From contig JACEFZ010011719.1 of assembly GCA_014155875.1 (NCBI GenBank), forward strand, positions 354,501 through 418,500: 64,000 nt of DNA. Reading direction: 5' to 3'. Origin of the DNA: Cepaea nemoralis (taxonomy: Eukaryota; Mollusca; Gastropoda; Stylommatophora; Helicidae). A program made the translations under genes and the position numbers. Under the pieces are notes generated by a model. That model saw only the letters and a list, made by a program, of their open reading frames with translations. It was not told where the DNA came from and searched no databases. Positions 42,440-56,300 of this stretch are shown here, piece after piece. Position 1 is the stretch's first letter; every line of letters begins with the position of its first letter.

Positions 42440-45400
42440 CCAGATAGATACATACATACATACTATGCACTACCATATAGAACTTCATCTGTTTCGGGGT
42501 TAAAGGTACACAAATACTCACTGGGCATTGCTATATAGATCTTTAAATGTTGCAGATTTAAAGATATACAAATACACACTGGGCACCACCATATTGAACT
42601 TCAATTGTGTGCAGGGTTATAGATACATAAATACTCAGTAGGCATAGCCATATAGAATTTTAACTGTTGCAAGGTTAAAGATACACAAATACACACTGAG
42701 CACCACCATATTGAACTTCAATAGTTGCAAGGTTAAAAGTGCACAGATATACACCGGGCACTAGCATATATAACTTCAATAGTTGTAGGGTTAAAGGTGC
42801 ACAGATACACACCGGGCACTAGCATATAGAACTTCAATAGTTGTAGGGTTAAAGGTGCACAGATACACACCGGGCACTAGCATATATAACTTCAATAGTT
42901 GTAGGGTTAAAGGTGCACAGATACACAGCTGGCACGAGCATATAGAACTTCAATAGTTGTAGGGTTAAAGGTGAACAGATACACACCTGGCACGAGCATA
43001 TAGAACTTCAATAGTTGTAGGGTTAAAGGTGCACAGATACACACCTGGCACGAGCGTATAGAACTTCGATAGTTGTAGAGTTAAAGGTGCACAGATACAC
43101 ACCTGGCACGAGCATATATAACTTCAATAGTTGCAGGGTTAAAGGTGCACAGATACACACCTGGCACGAGCATATAGAACTTTAATAGTTGTAGGGTTAA
43201 AGGTGCACAGATACACACCTGGCACGAGCATATAGAACTTCAATAGTTGTAGGGTTAAAGGTGCACAGATACACACCTGGCACGAGCATATAGAACTTCA
43301 ATAGTTGTAGGGTTAAAGGTGCACAGATACACACCTGGCACGAGCGTATAGAACTTCAATAGTTGTAGAGTTAAAGGTGCACAGATACACACCGGGCACG
43401 AGCATATATAACTTCAATAGTTGTAGGGTTAAAGGTGCACAGATACACACCGGGCACTAGCATATATAACTTCAATAGTTGTAGGGTTAAAGGTGCACAG
43501 ATACACACCAGGCTCTAGCATATATAACTTCAATAGTTGTAGGGTTAAAGGTGCACAGATACACACCGGGCACGAGCATATATAACTTCAATAGTTGTAA
43601 TGTTAAAGGTGCACAGATACACACCGGGCACTAGCATATAGAACTTCAATTGTTGTAGGGTTAAAGGTGCACAGATACACACCGGGCACTACCATATAGA
43701 AATTCAATAGTTGCAGGGTTAAAGGTGCACAGATACACACCTGGCACGAGCATATATAACTTCAATGGTTGTAGAGTTAAAGGTGCACAGATACACACCG
43801 GGCACTAGCATATAGAACTTCAATAGTTGTAGGGTTAAAGGTGCACAGATACACACCGGGCACGAGCATATAGAACTTCAATAGTTGTAGGGTTAAAGGT
43901 GCACAGATACACACCGGGCACTACCATATAGAACTTCAATAGTTGCAGGGTTAAAGAAGCACAGATACACACCGGGCACTAGCATATATAACTTCAATAG
44001 TTGTAGGGTTAAAGGTGCACAGATACACACCTGGCACGAGCATATAGAACTTCAATAGTTGCAGGGCTAAAGGTGCACAGATACACACCGGGCACTAGCA
44101 TATATAACTTCAATAGTTGCAGGGTTAAAGGTGCACAGATACACACATTGCACGAGCATATAGAACTTCAATAGTTGTAGGGTTAAAGGTGCACAGATAC
44201 ACACCGGGCACGAGCATATATAACTTCAATAGTTGCAGGGTTAAAGGTGCACAGATACACACCGGGCACGAGCATATATAACTTCAATAGCTGTAGGGTT
44301 AAAGGTGCACAGATACACACCGGGCACGAGCATATATAACTTCAATAGTTGTAGGGTTAAAGGGGCACAGATACACACCGGGCACGAGCATATATAACTT
44401 CAATAGTTGTAGGGTTAAAGGTGCACAGATACACACCTGGCACTAGCATATAGAACTTCAATAGTTGTAGGGTTAAAAGTGCACAGATACACACCTGGCA
44501 CTAGCATATATAACTTCAATAGTTGTAGGGTTAAAGGTGCACAGATACACACCGGGCACTAGCATATATAACTTCAATAGTTGTAGGGTTAAAGGTGCAC
44601 AGATACACACCTGGCACGAGCATATAGAACTTCAATAGTTGTAGGGTTAAAGGTGCACAGATACACACCTGGCACGAGCATATAGAACTTCAATAGTTGT
44701 AGGGGTAAAGGTGCACAGATACACACCTGGCACTAGCATATATAACTTCAATAGTTGTAGGGTTAAAGGTGCACAGATACACACCGGGCACGAGCATATA
44801 GAACTTCAATAGTTGTAGGGTTAAAGGTGCACAGATACACACCTGGCACGAGCATATAGAACTTCAATTGTTGTAGGGTTAAAGGTGCCCAGATACACAC
44901 CTGGCACGAGCGTATAGAACTTCAATAGTTGTAGAGTTAAAGGTGCACAGATACACACCGGGCACGAGCATATATAACTTCAATAGTTGTAGGGTTAAAG
45001 GTGCACAGATACACACCGGGCACTAGCATATATAACTTCAATAGTTGTAGGGTTAAAGGTGCACAGATACACACCAGGCACTAGCATATATAACTTCAAT
45101 AGTTGTAGGGTTAAAGGTGCACAGATACACACCGGGCACGAGCATATATAACTTCAATAGTTGTAATGTTAAAGGTGCACAGATACACACCGGGCACTAG
45201 CATATAGAACTTCAATAGTTGTAGGGTTAAAGGTGCACAGATACACACCGGGCACTACAATATAGAACTTCAATAGTTGCAGGGTTAAAGGTGCACAGAT
45301 ACACACCTGGCACGAGCATTTATAACTTCAATGGTTGTAGAGTTAAAGGTGCACAGATACACACCGGGCACTAGCATATAGAACTTCAATAGTTGTAGGG

Positions 45401-48400
45401 TTAAAGGTGCACAGATACACACCGGGCACGAGCATATAGAACTTCAATAGTTGTAGGGTTAAAGGTGCACAGATACACACCGGGCACTACCATATAGAAC
45501 TTCAATAGTTGCAGGGTTAAAGAAGCACAGATACACACCGGGCACTAGCATATATAACTTCAATAGTTGTAGGGTTAAAGGTGCACAGATACACACCTGG
45601 CACGAGCATATAGAACTTCAATAGGTGCAGGGTTAAAGGTGCACAGATACACACCGGGCACTAGCATATATAACTTCAATAATTGCAGGGTTAAAGGTGC
45701 ACAGATACACACCTTGCACGAGCATATAGAACTTCAATAGTTGTAGGGTTAAAGGTGCACAGATACACACCGGGCACGAGCATATAGAACTTCAATAATT
45801 GTAGGGTTAAAGGTGCAAAGATACACACCGGGCACGAGCATATAGAACTTCAATAGTTGTAGGGTTAAAGGTGCACAGATACACACCGGGCACGAGCATA
45901 TAGAACTTCAATAGTTGTAGAGTTAAAGGGGCACAGATACACACCGGGCACGAGCATATAGAACTTCAATAGTTGTAGGGTTAAAGGTGCACAGATACAC
46001 ACCAGGCACGAGCATATAGAACTTCAATAGTTGTATAGTTAAAGGGGCACAGATACACACCGGGCACGAGCATATAGAACTTCAATAGTTGTAGGGGTAA
46101 AGGTGCACAGATACACACCGGGCACGAGCATATAAAACTTCAATAGTTGCAGGGTTAAAGGTGCACAGATACACACCGGGCACTAGCATATATAACTTCA
46201 ATAGTTGCAGGGTTAAAGGTGCACAGATACACACCGGGCACGAGCATATATAACTTCAATAGTTGTAGGGTTAAAGGTGCACAGATACCCACCGGGCACG
46301 AGCATATAGAACTTCAATAGTTGTAGGGTTAAAGGGGCACAGATACACACCGGGCACGAGCATATATAACTTCAATAGTTGTAGGGTTAAAGGTGCACAG
46401 ATACACACCTGGCACTAGCATATAGCACTTCAATAGTTGTAGGTTTAAAGGTGCACAGATACACACCTGGCACTAGCATATATAACTTCAATAGTTGTAG
46501 GGTTAAAAGTGCACAGATACACACCTGGCACGAGCATATAGAACTTCAATAATTGTAGGGTTAAAGGTGCACAGATACACACCTGGCACGAGCGTATAGA
46601 ACTTCAATAGTTGTAGAGTTAAAGGTGCACAGATACACACCGGGCACGAGCATATATAACTTCAATAGTTGTAGGGTTAAAGGTGCACAGATACACACCG
46701 GGCACTAGCATATATAACTTCAATAGTTGTAGGGTTAAAGGTGCACAGATACACACCAGGCACTAGCATATATAACTTCAATAGTTGTAGGGTTAAAGGT
46801 GCACAGATACACACCGGGCACGAGCATATATAACTTCAATAGTTGTAATGTTAAAGGTGCACAGATACACACCGGGCACTAGCATATAGAACTTCAATTG
46901 TTGTAGGGTTAAAGGTGCACAGATACACACCGGGCACTACCATATAGAAATTCAATAGTTGCAGGGTTAAAGGTGCACAGATACACACCTGGCACGAGCA
47001 TATATAACTTCAATGGTTGTAGAGTTAAAGGTGCACAGATACACACCGGGCACTAGCATATAGAACTTCAATAGTTGTAGGGTTAAAGGTGCACAGATAC
47101 ACACCGGGCACGAGCATATAGAACTTCAATAGTTGTAGGGTTAAAGGTGCACAGATACACACCGGGCACTACCATATAGAAATTCAATAGTTGCAGGGTT
47201 AAAGAAGCACAGATACACACCGGGCACTAGCATATATAACTTCAATAGTTGTAGGGTTAAAGGTGCACAGATACACACCTGGCACGAGCATATAGAACTT
47301 CAATAGTTGCAGGGCTAAAGGTGCACAGATACACACCGGGCACTAGTATATATAACTTCAATAGTTGCAGGGTTAAAGGTGCACAGATACACACATTGCA
47401 CGAGCATATAGAACTTCAATAGTTGTAGGGTTAAAGGTGCACAGATACACACCGGGCACGAGCATATAGAACTTCAATAGTTGTAGGGTTAAAGGTGCAC
47501 AGATACACACCGGGCACGAGCATATATAACTTCAATAGTTGTAGAGTTAAAGGGGCACAGATACACACCGGGAACGAGCATATAGAACTTCAATAGTTGT
47601 AGGGTTAAAGGTGCACAGATACACACCAGGTACGAGCATATAGAACTTCAATAGTTGTATAGTTAAAGGGGCACAGATACACACCGGGCACGAGCATATA
47701 GAACTTCAATAGTTGTAGGGGTAAAGGTGCACAGATACACACCGGGCACGAGCATATATAACTTCAATAGTTGCAGGGTTAAAGGTGCACAGATACACAC
47801 CGGGCACTAGCATATATAACTTCAATAGTTGCAGGGTTAAAGGTGCACAGATACACACCGGGCACGAGCATATATAACTTCAATAGCTGTAGGGTTAAAG
47901 GTGCACAGATACACACCGGGCACGAGCATATATAACTTCAATAGTTGTAGGGTTAAAGGGGCACAGATACACACCGGGCACGAGCATATATAACTTCAAT
48001 AGTTGTAGGGTTAAAGGTGCACAGATACACACCTGGCACTAGCATATAGAACTTCAATAATTGTAGGGTTAAAAGTGCACAGATACACACCTGGCACTAG
48101 CATATATAACTTCAATAGTTGTAGGGTTAAAGGTGCACAGATACACACCGGGCACTAGCATATATAACTTCAATAGTTGTAGGGTTAAAGGTGCACAGAT
48201 ACACACCTGGCACGAGCATATAGAACTTCAATAGTTGTAGGGTTAAAGGTGCACAGATACACACCTGGCACGAGCATATAGAACTTCAATAGTTGTAGGG
48301 TTAAAGGTGCACAGATACACACCGGGCACGAGCATATATAACTTCAATAGTTGCAGGGTTAAAGGTGCACAGATACACACCGGGCACGAGCATATATAAC

Positions 48401-51400
48401 TTCAATAGTTGTAGGGTTAAAGGTGCACAGATACACACCGGGCACGAGCATATAGAACTTCAATAGTTGTAGGGTTAAAGGGGCACAGATACACACCGGG
48501 CACGAGCATATATAACTTCAATAGTTGTAGGGTTAAAGGTGCACAGATACACACCTGGCACTAGCATATAGCACTTCAATAGTTGTAGGTTTAAAGGTGC
48601 ACAGATACACACCTGGCACTAGCATATATAACTTCAATAGTTGTAGGGTTAAAGGTGCACAGATACACACCTGGCACGAGCATATAGAACTTCAATAATT
48701 GTAGGGTTAAAGGTGCACAGATACACACCTGGCACGAGCGTATAGAACTTCAATAGTTGTAGAGTTAAAGGTGCACAGATACACACCGGGCACGAGCATA
48801 TATAACTTCAATAGTTGTAGGGTTAAAGGTGCACAGACACACACCGGGCACGAGCATATATAACTTCAATAGTTGTAATGTTAAAGGTGCACAGATACAC
48901 ACCGGGCACTAGCATATAGAACTTCAATTGTTGTAGGGTTAAAGGTGCACAGATACACACCGGGCACTACCATATAGAAATTCAATAGTTGCAGGGTTAA
49001 AGGTGCACAGATACACACCTGGCACGAGCATATATAACTTCAATGGTTGTAGAGTTAAAGGTGCACAGATACACACCGGGCACTAGCATATAGAACTTCA
49101 ATAGTTGTAGGGTTAAAGGTGCACAGATACACACCGGGCACGAGCATATAGAACTTCAATAGTTGTAGGGTTAAAGGTGCACAGATACACACCGGGCACT
49201 ACCATATAGAACTTCAATAGTTGCAGGGTTAAAGAAGCACAGATACACACCGGGCACTAGCATATATAACTTCAATAGTTGTAGGGTTAAAGGTGCACAG
49301 ATACACACCTGGCACGAGCATATAGAACTTCAATAGTTGCAGGGCTAAAGGTGCACAGATACACACCGGGCACTAGTATATATAACTTCAATAGTTGCAG
49401 GGTTAAAGGTGCACAGATACACACATTGCACGAGCATATAGAACTTCAATAGTTGTAGGGTTAAAGGTGCACAGATACACACCGGGCACGAGCATATAGA
49501 ACTTCAATAGTTGTAGGGTTAAAGGTGCACAGATACACACCGGGCACGAGCATATATAACTTCAATAGTTGTAGAGTTAAAGGTGCACAGATACACACCG
49601 GGAACGAGCATATAGAACTTCAATAGTTGTAGGGTTAAAGGTGCACAGATACACACCAGGTACGAGCATATAGAACTTCAATAGTTGTATAGTTAAAGGG
49701 GCACAGATACACACCGGGCACGAGCATATAGAACTTCAATAGTTGTAGGGTAAAGGTGCACAGATACACACCGGGCACGAGCATATATAACTTCAATAGT
49801 TGCAGGGTTAAAGGTGCACAGATACACACCGGGTACTAGCATATATAACTTCAATAGTTGCAGGGTTAAAGGTGCACAGATACACACCGGGCACGAGCAT
49901 ATATAACTTCAATAGCTGTAGGGTTAAAGGTGCACAGATACACACCGGGCACGAGCATATATAACTTCAATAGTTGTAAGGTTAAAGGGGCACAGATACA
50001 CACCGGGCACGAGCATATATAACTTCAATAGTTGTAGGGTTAAAGGTGCACAGATACACACCTGGCACTAGCATATAGAACTTCAATAGTTGTAGGGTTA
50101 AAAGTGCACAGATACACACCTGGCACTAGCATATATAACTTCAATAGTTGTAGGGTTAAAGGTGCACAGATACACACCGGGCACTAGCATATATAACTTC
50201 AATAGTTGTAGGGTTAAAGGTGCACAGATACACACCTGGCACGAGCATATAGAACTTCAATAGTTGTAGGGTTAAAGGTGCACAGATACACACCTGGCAC
50301 GAGCATATAGAACTTCAATAGTTGTAGGGTTAAAGGTGCACAGATACACACCTGGCACTAGCATATATAACTTCAATAGTTGTAGGGTTAAAGGTGCACA
50401 GATACACACCGGGCACGAGCATATAGAACTTCAATAGTTGTAGGGTTAAAGGTGCACAGATACACACCTGGCACGAGCATATAGAACTTCAATTGTTGTA
50501 GGGTTAAAGGTGCCCAGATACACACCTGGCACGAGCGTATAGAACTTCAATAGTTGTAGAGTTAAAGGTGCACAGATACACACCGGGCACGAGCATATAT
50601 AACTTCAATAGTTGTAGGGTTAAAGGTGCACAGATACACACCGGGCACTAGCATATATAACTTCAATAGTTGTAGGGTTAAAGGTGCACAGATACACACC
50701 AGGCACTAGCATATATAACTTCAATAGTTGTAGGGTTAAAGGTGCACAGATACACACCGGGCACGAGCATATATAACTTCAATAGTTGTAATGTTAAAGG
50801 TGCACAGATACACACCGGGCACTAGCATATAGAACTTCAATAGTTGTAGGGTTAAAGGTGCACAGATACACACTGGGCACTACAATATAGAACTTCAATA
50901 GTTGCAGGGTTAAAGGTGCACAGATACACACCTGGCACGAGCATATATAACTTCAATGGTTGTAGAGTTAAAGGTGCACAGATACACACCGGGCACTAGC
51001 ATATAGAACTTCAATAGTTGTAGGGTTAAAGGGGCACAGATACACACCGGGCACGAGCATATAGAACTTCAATAGTTGTAGGGTTAAAGGTGCACAGATA
51101 CACACCGGGCACTACCATATAGAACTTCAATAGTTGCAGGGTTAAAGAAGCACAGATACATACCGGGCACTAGCATATATAACTTCAATAGTTGTAGGGT
51201 TAAAGGTGCACAGATACACACCTGGCACGAGCATATAGAACTTCAATAGGTGCAGGGTTAAAGGTGCACAGATACACACCGGGCACTAGCATATATAACT
51301 TCAATAATTGCAGGGTTAAAGGTGCACAGATACACACCTTGCACGAGCATATAGAACTTCAATAGTTGTAGGGTTAAAGGTGCACAGATACACACCGGGC

Positions 51401-51904
51401 ACGAGCATATAGAACTTCAATAGTTGTAAGGTTAAAGGTGCACAGATACACACCGGGCACGAGCATATATAACTACAAAAGTTGTAGAGTTACAGGGGCA
51501 CAGATACACACCTGGCACGAGCATATAGAACTTCAATAGTTGTAGGGTTAAAGGTGCACAGATACACACCAGGCACGAGCATATAGAACTTCAATAGTTG
51601 TATAGTTAAAGGGGCACAGATACACACCGGACACGAGCATATAGAACTTCAATAGTTGTAGGGTTAAAGGTGCACAGATACACACCGGGCACGAGCATAT
51701 ATAACTTCAATAGTTGCAGGGTTAAAGGTGCACAGATACACACCGGGCACGAGCATATATAACTTCAATAGTTGTAGGGGTAAAAGTGCACAGATACACA
51801 CCGGGCACGAGCATATATAACTTCAATAGTTGTAGGGTTAAAGGGGCACAGATACACACCGGGCACGAGCATATATAACTTCAATAGTTGTAGGGGTAAA
51901 GGTG
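42440..51904 (+). repeat. 58-bp satellite array, left part
   Basis: Tandem monomers of 58 bp: GTTAAAGGTGCACAGATACA, then CACCGGGCACGAGCATATAG, then AACTTCAATAGTTGTAGG. Main variants are GAGCATATAGAAC against TAGCATATATAAC, CCGGGC against CCTGGC, and TTGTAGG against TTGCAGG. The first five or six monomers (42440-42760) are much more diverged than the interior, as expected at the edge of an array kept uniform by unequal exchange. Rare-variant markers recur at multiples of 58 bp, for example ACACATTGC at 44143, 47391 and 49421 (56 and 35 monomers apart). One 1-bp deletion is seen at about 49750. The minus-strand frames of about 64 codons are translations of the repeat. Confidence 0.97.
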
Positions 51905-51911
51905 CACATAT
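51905..51911 (+). repeat. Probable target duplication of the LINE (CACATAT, left)
   Basis: CACATAT follows satellite GTG here and recurs at 53392-53398 before satellite ACACACCTGG. It fits a satellite variant CACATATACACAC as the target. Confidence 0.7.
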
Positions 51912-53391
51912 CAGTTATCAGTTATCAGTTATCAGTTGGGGTATCTTCGTTGCACTCCGGACATGTCCATAGGTGCTCAGATCCTCCCCCCAGCATATGC
52001 ATCAGCGTCCGGTGGCTAATAGTGCCAGTTCTGTGTTGGTTGACGAGGCGCTTTGTTTTCCCGATGTACTTCTCGCGTCTGGCTGTGCCGATTCTTACTC
52101 CCAGGTCTTTCATCCTGGAAAGCGATGTGGAGTCACTGGCGTCAAAATCCTCTGTTCTCGCCATATCTTTGAGGGCGTTAATGACATCGGCACGATCCAT
52201 GGGCTGGCCATCTACAGGGGGTGCAGAGCCAGCCAATTTATCAGCTCGTTCATTTCCCTCGATTCCCGCATGTCCCGGGACGAAGATGAAGGTGACTTTG
52301 CGGACAACAGACTTCCGCAGCGACTCAGTCCACTGTCTACGTACAGATCCAGCTTCGACCTTCTGAATCATGCTCATTGAATCACTTAGTACACACACGT
52401 TGGTATAATGCTGTGATTCCAGCCATATGAAAGCCTGTGTAACTGCCATCACCTCCATCGTCATGCTGCTCGTGGTCATAGAGTGGGCACCACTGGATTC
52501 TTGAACGGTTCGGCCCGCTGAACGGGCTGTAAATGCCCACGCACTTCTCTGCTGCTTTACAACAGATCCATCTGTATAGATGAGCACTTCGGGGCTATCT
52601 GAGTGATCATAGATGAGCGCGTTAACCTCTGCATTGACAGCGGCAGGGTTCTGCTCTCTGCACCGTCTGTCGAGTGTGATAATGCAGGAGAAGGTACACT
52701 TAAAAGCTGGAGGCACCGGCACCCATTCCTTGCCGGGGTTGATACTGGTAAGACTGCAGACCTGTCCGACGACATCTTCCGCCCGACCCATCCATGATTT
52801 GCCCCTCTTTAGCCTGTCACCCTTTTCTCTGAATACAGCGTCATGCAGAGGGTGCTGCTCATCTGCACTTATTTTTAAGTATGCACGAGCTCTCCAGATC
52901 TTGATCCTGTGTTCCATTGTCGGGAAGTCAAGGAGGTATCTCATTGCTACACAGCTGGTGTCTCTCGTGCAGCCCAAAATGATGCGCATGGCTTCGTTTT
53001 GTACCTTTTCAAGTCTTCCAATCTGTGTAGGGCTGACAGTGAGGATGGCCAGGGCATACTCGATGCGTGAAAGCACAAGTCCTTGGAACAGAAGTAATAG
53101 CAGTCTTTGCTCGATATTGGCAGTCGCCATGACTCTCATTGCTGCCAAACCTTTTCGAGCCTTCGTTATGACATAGTCGACATGATCTTTGAAGGACAGG
53201 CTACGATCAAGCCTCACGCCAAGATATGTCATTGACTGGGTTCTACTCAGAATGCTCCCATCCATTCTAACTGCCGGCAGGTCTGTTTTCACAATATGGT
53301 TGTTTAGTGAGAACCATGTAACCGTTGCCTTTGCAGGGTTGACAAGGGCATCGGCATCAGCACACCATGAGGAAATTCGATCTAGTTCGCC
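51912..53391 (-). mobile_element. I-type LINE with RNase H, inserted in the satellite
   Basis: A minus-strand insertion of 1,480 bp, 5'-truncated within the RT thumb region, with a probable 7-bp target duplication. The 3' tail is a 7-bp repeat (AACTGAT on the element strand, about four units, 51909-51937). Monomers resume on both sides without other disturbance, and no second copy lies in the array, so it arrived after the local amplification. An RNase H domain after RT is found in the I-clade group (I, Nimb, Outcast, LOA and relatives); which one is not settled here. Confidence 0.9.
51925..53391 (-). CDS. Partial RT thumb and intact RNase H of an I-type LINE
   Basis: One unbroken frame of about 488 element codons (the frame also reads 32 codons of satellite upstream, to an ATG at 53487, which is chance). 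The N-terminal part is the end of RT: YLGVRLDRSLSFKDHV, TKARKGLAAMRVM and NEAMRIILGCTRDTS. RNase H follows with all catalytic acids present, numbered from 53487: D306 in YTDGS, E345 in MTMEVMA, D369 in LSDSMSM, D416 in GNERADKL, plus H406 in PGHAGIEG. The protein ends in HLWTCPECNE. The stop (51925-51927) lies inside the tail repeat. RNase H removes the RNA strand during element reverse transcription. The palm with the YxDD site and the endonuclease are lost. Confidence 0.9.
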   Translation of the reverse strand, partial: GELDRISSWCADADALVNPAKATVTWFSLNNHIVKTDLPAVRMDGSILSRTQSMTYLGVRLDRSLSFKDHVDYVITKARKGLAAMRVMATANIEQRLLLLLFQGLVLSRIEYALAILTVSPTQIGRLEKVQNEAMRIILGCTRDTSCVAMRYLLDFPTMEHRIKIWRARAYLKISADEQHPLHDAVFREKGDRLKRGKSWMGRAEDVVGQVCSLTSINPGKEWVPVPPAFKCTFSCIITLDRRCREQNPAAVNAEVNALIYDHSDSPEVLIYTDGSVVKQQRSAWAFTARSAGRTVQESSGAHSMTTSSMTMEVMAVTQAFIWLESQHYTNVCVLSDSMSMIQKVEAGSVRRQWTESLRKSVVRKVTFIFVPGHAGIEGNERADKLAGSAPPVDGQPMDRADVINALKDMARTEDFDASDSTSLSRMKDLGVRIGTARREKYIGKTKRLVNQHRTGTISHRTLMHMLGGGSEHLWTCPECNEDTPTDN

Positions 53392-53398
53392 CACATAT

Positions 53399-56300
53399 AC
53401 ACACCTGGCACTAGCATATAGAACTTCAATAGTTGTAGGGTTAAAAGTGCACAGATACACACCTGGCACTAGCATATATAACTTCAATAGTTGTAGGGTT
53501 TAAGGTGCACAGATACACACCGGGCACTAGCATATATAACTTCAATAGTTGTAGGGTTAAAGGTGCACAGATACACACCAGGCACTAGCATATATAACTT
53601 CAATAGTTGTAGGGTTAAAGGTGCACAGATACACACCGGGCAAGAAAATATAGAACTTCAATAGTTGTAGAGTTAAAGGTGCACAGATACACACCGGGCA
53701 CGAGCATATAGAACTTCAATAGTTGTAGAGTTAAAGGGGCACAGATACACGCCGGGCACGAGCATATAGAACTTCAATAGTTGTAGAGTTAAAGGTGCAC
53801 AGATACACACCGGGCACGAGCATATAGAACTTCAATAGTTGTAGGGTTAAAGGTGCACAGATACACACCGGGCACGAGCATATATAACTTCAATAGTTGT
53901 AGAGTTAAAGTTGCACAGATACACACCGGGCACGAGCATATAGAACTTCAATAGTTGTAGGGTTAAAGGTGCACAGATATACACCGGGCACTAGCATATA
54001 GAACTTTAATAGTTGTAGGGTTTAAGGTGCACAGATGCACACCGGGCACGAGCATATATTACTTCAATAGTTGTAGGGTTAAAGGTGCACAGATACACAC
54101 CTGGCACGAGCATATAGAACTTCAATAGTTGTAGGGTTAAAGGTGCACAGATACACACCTGGCACGAGCGTATAGAACTTCAATAGTTGTAGAGTTAAAG
54201 GTGCACAGATACACACCTGGCACGAGCATATATAACTTCAATAGTTGCAGGGTTAAAGGTGCACAGATACACACCTGGCACGAGCATATAGAACTTCAAT
54301 AGTTGTAGGGTTAAAGGTGCACAGATACACACCTGGCACTAGGATGTATAACTTCAATAGTTGTAGGGTTAAAGGTGCACAGATACACACCGGGCACGAG
54401 CATATAGAACTTGATTAGTTGTAGGGTTAAAGGTGCACAGATACACACCTGGCACGAGCATATAGAACTTCAATAGTTGTAGGGTTAAAGGTGCACAGAT
54501 ACACACCTGGCACGAGCGTATAGAACTTCAATAGTTGTAGAGTTAAAGGTGCACAGATACACACCGGACACGAGTATATATAACTTCAATAGTTGTAGGG
54601 TTAAAGGTGCACAGATACACACCGGGCACTAGCATATATTACTTCAATAGTTGTAGGGTTAAAGGTGCACAGATACACACCGGGCACGAGCATATTTAAC
54701 TTCAATAGTTGTAATGTTAAAGGTGCACAGATACACACCGGGCACTAGCATATAGAACTTCAATAGTTGTAGGGTTAAAGGTGCACAGATACACACCGGG
54801 CACTACCATATAGAACTTCAATAGTTGCAGGGTTAAAGGAGCACAGATACACACCTGGCACGAGCATATATAACTTCAATGGTTGTGGAGTTAAAGGTGC
54901 ACAGATACACACCGGGCACTAGCATATAGAACTTCAATAGTTGTAGGGTTAAAGGTGCACAGATACACACCGGGCACGAGCATATATAACTTCAATAGTT
55001 GTAGGGTTAAAGGTGCACAGATACACACCTGGCACGAGCATATAGAACTTCAATAGGTGCAGGGTTAAAGGTGCACAGATACACACCGGGCACTAGCATA
55101 TATAACTTCAATAGTTGCAGGGTTAAAGGTGCACAGATACACACCTTGCACGAGCATATAGAACTTCAATAGTTGTAGGGTTAAAGGTGCAAAGATACAC
55201 ACCGGGCACGAGCATATAGAACTTCAATAGTTGTAGGGTTAAAGGTGCACAGATACACACCGGGCACGAGCATATAGAACTTCAATAGTTGTAGAGTTAA
55301 AGGGGCACAGATACACACCGGGCACGAGCATATAGAACTTCAATAGTTGTAGGGTTAAAGGTGCACAGATACACACCAGGCACGAGCATATAGAACTTCA
55401 ATAGTTGTATAGTTAAAGGGGCACAGATACACACCGGGCACGAGCATATAGAACTTCAATAGTTGTAGGGGTAAAGGTGCACAGATACACACCGGGCACG
55501 AGCATATATAACTTCAATAGTTGCAGGGTTAAAGGTGCACAGATACACACCGGGCACTAGCATATATAACTTCAATAGTTGCAGGGTTAAAGGTGCACAG
55601 ATACACACCGGGCACGAGCATATATAACTTCAATAGTTGTAGGGTTAAAGGTGCACAGATACACACCGGGCACGAGCATATAGAACTTCAATAGTTGTAG
55701 GGTTAAAAGGGCACAGATACACACCGGGCACGAGCATATATAACTTCAATAGTTGTAGGGTTAAAGGTGCACAGATACACACCTGGCACTAGCATATAGC
55801 ACTTCAATAGTTGTATGTTTAAAGGTGCACAGATACACACCTGGCACTAGCATATATAACTTCAATAGTTGTAGGGTTAAAGGTGCACAGATACACACCT
55901 GGCACGAGCATATAGAACTTCAATAGTTGTAGGGTTAAAGGTGCACAGATACACACCTGGCACGAGCGTATAGAACTTCAATAGTTGTAGAGTTAAAGGT
56001 GCACAGATACATACCGGGCACGAGTATATATAACTTCAATAGTTGTAGGGTTAAAGGTGCACAGATACACACCGGGCACTAACATATATAACTTCAATAG
56101 TTGTAGGGTTAAAGGTGCACAGATACACACCGGGCACGAGCATATTTAACTTCAATAGTTGTAATGTTAAAGGTGCACAGATACACACCGGGCACTAGCA
56201 TATAGAACTTCAATAGTTGTAGGGCTGTCTCTTAAAGGTGCACAGATACACACCGGGCACTACCATATAGAACTTCAATAGTTGCAGGGTTAAAGGTGCA

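Noticed and set aside
43000..43100. Resemblance of ATATAACTTC in the satellite to a loxP arm
   Set aside because: Only a few bases agree, with no inverted partner or spacer; chance similarity.
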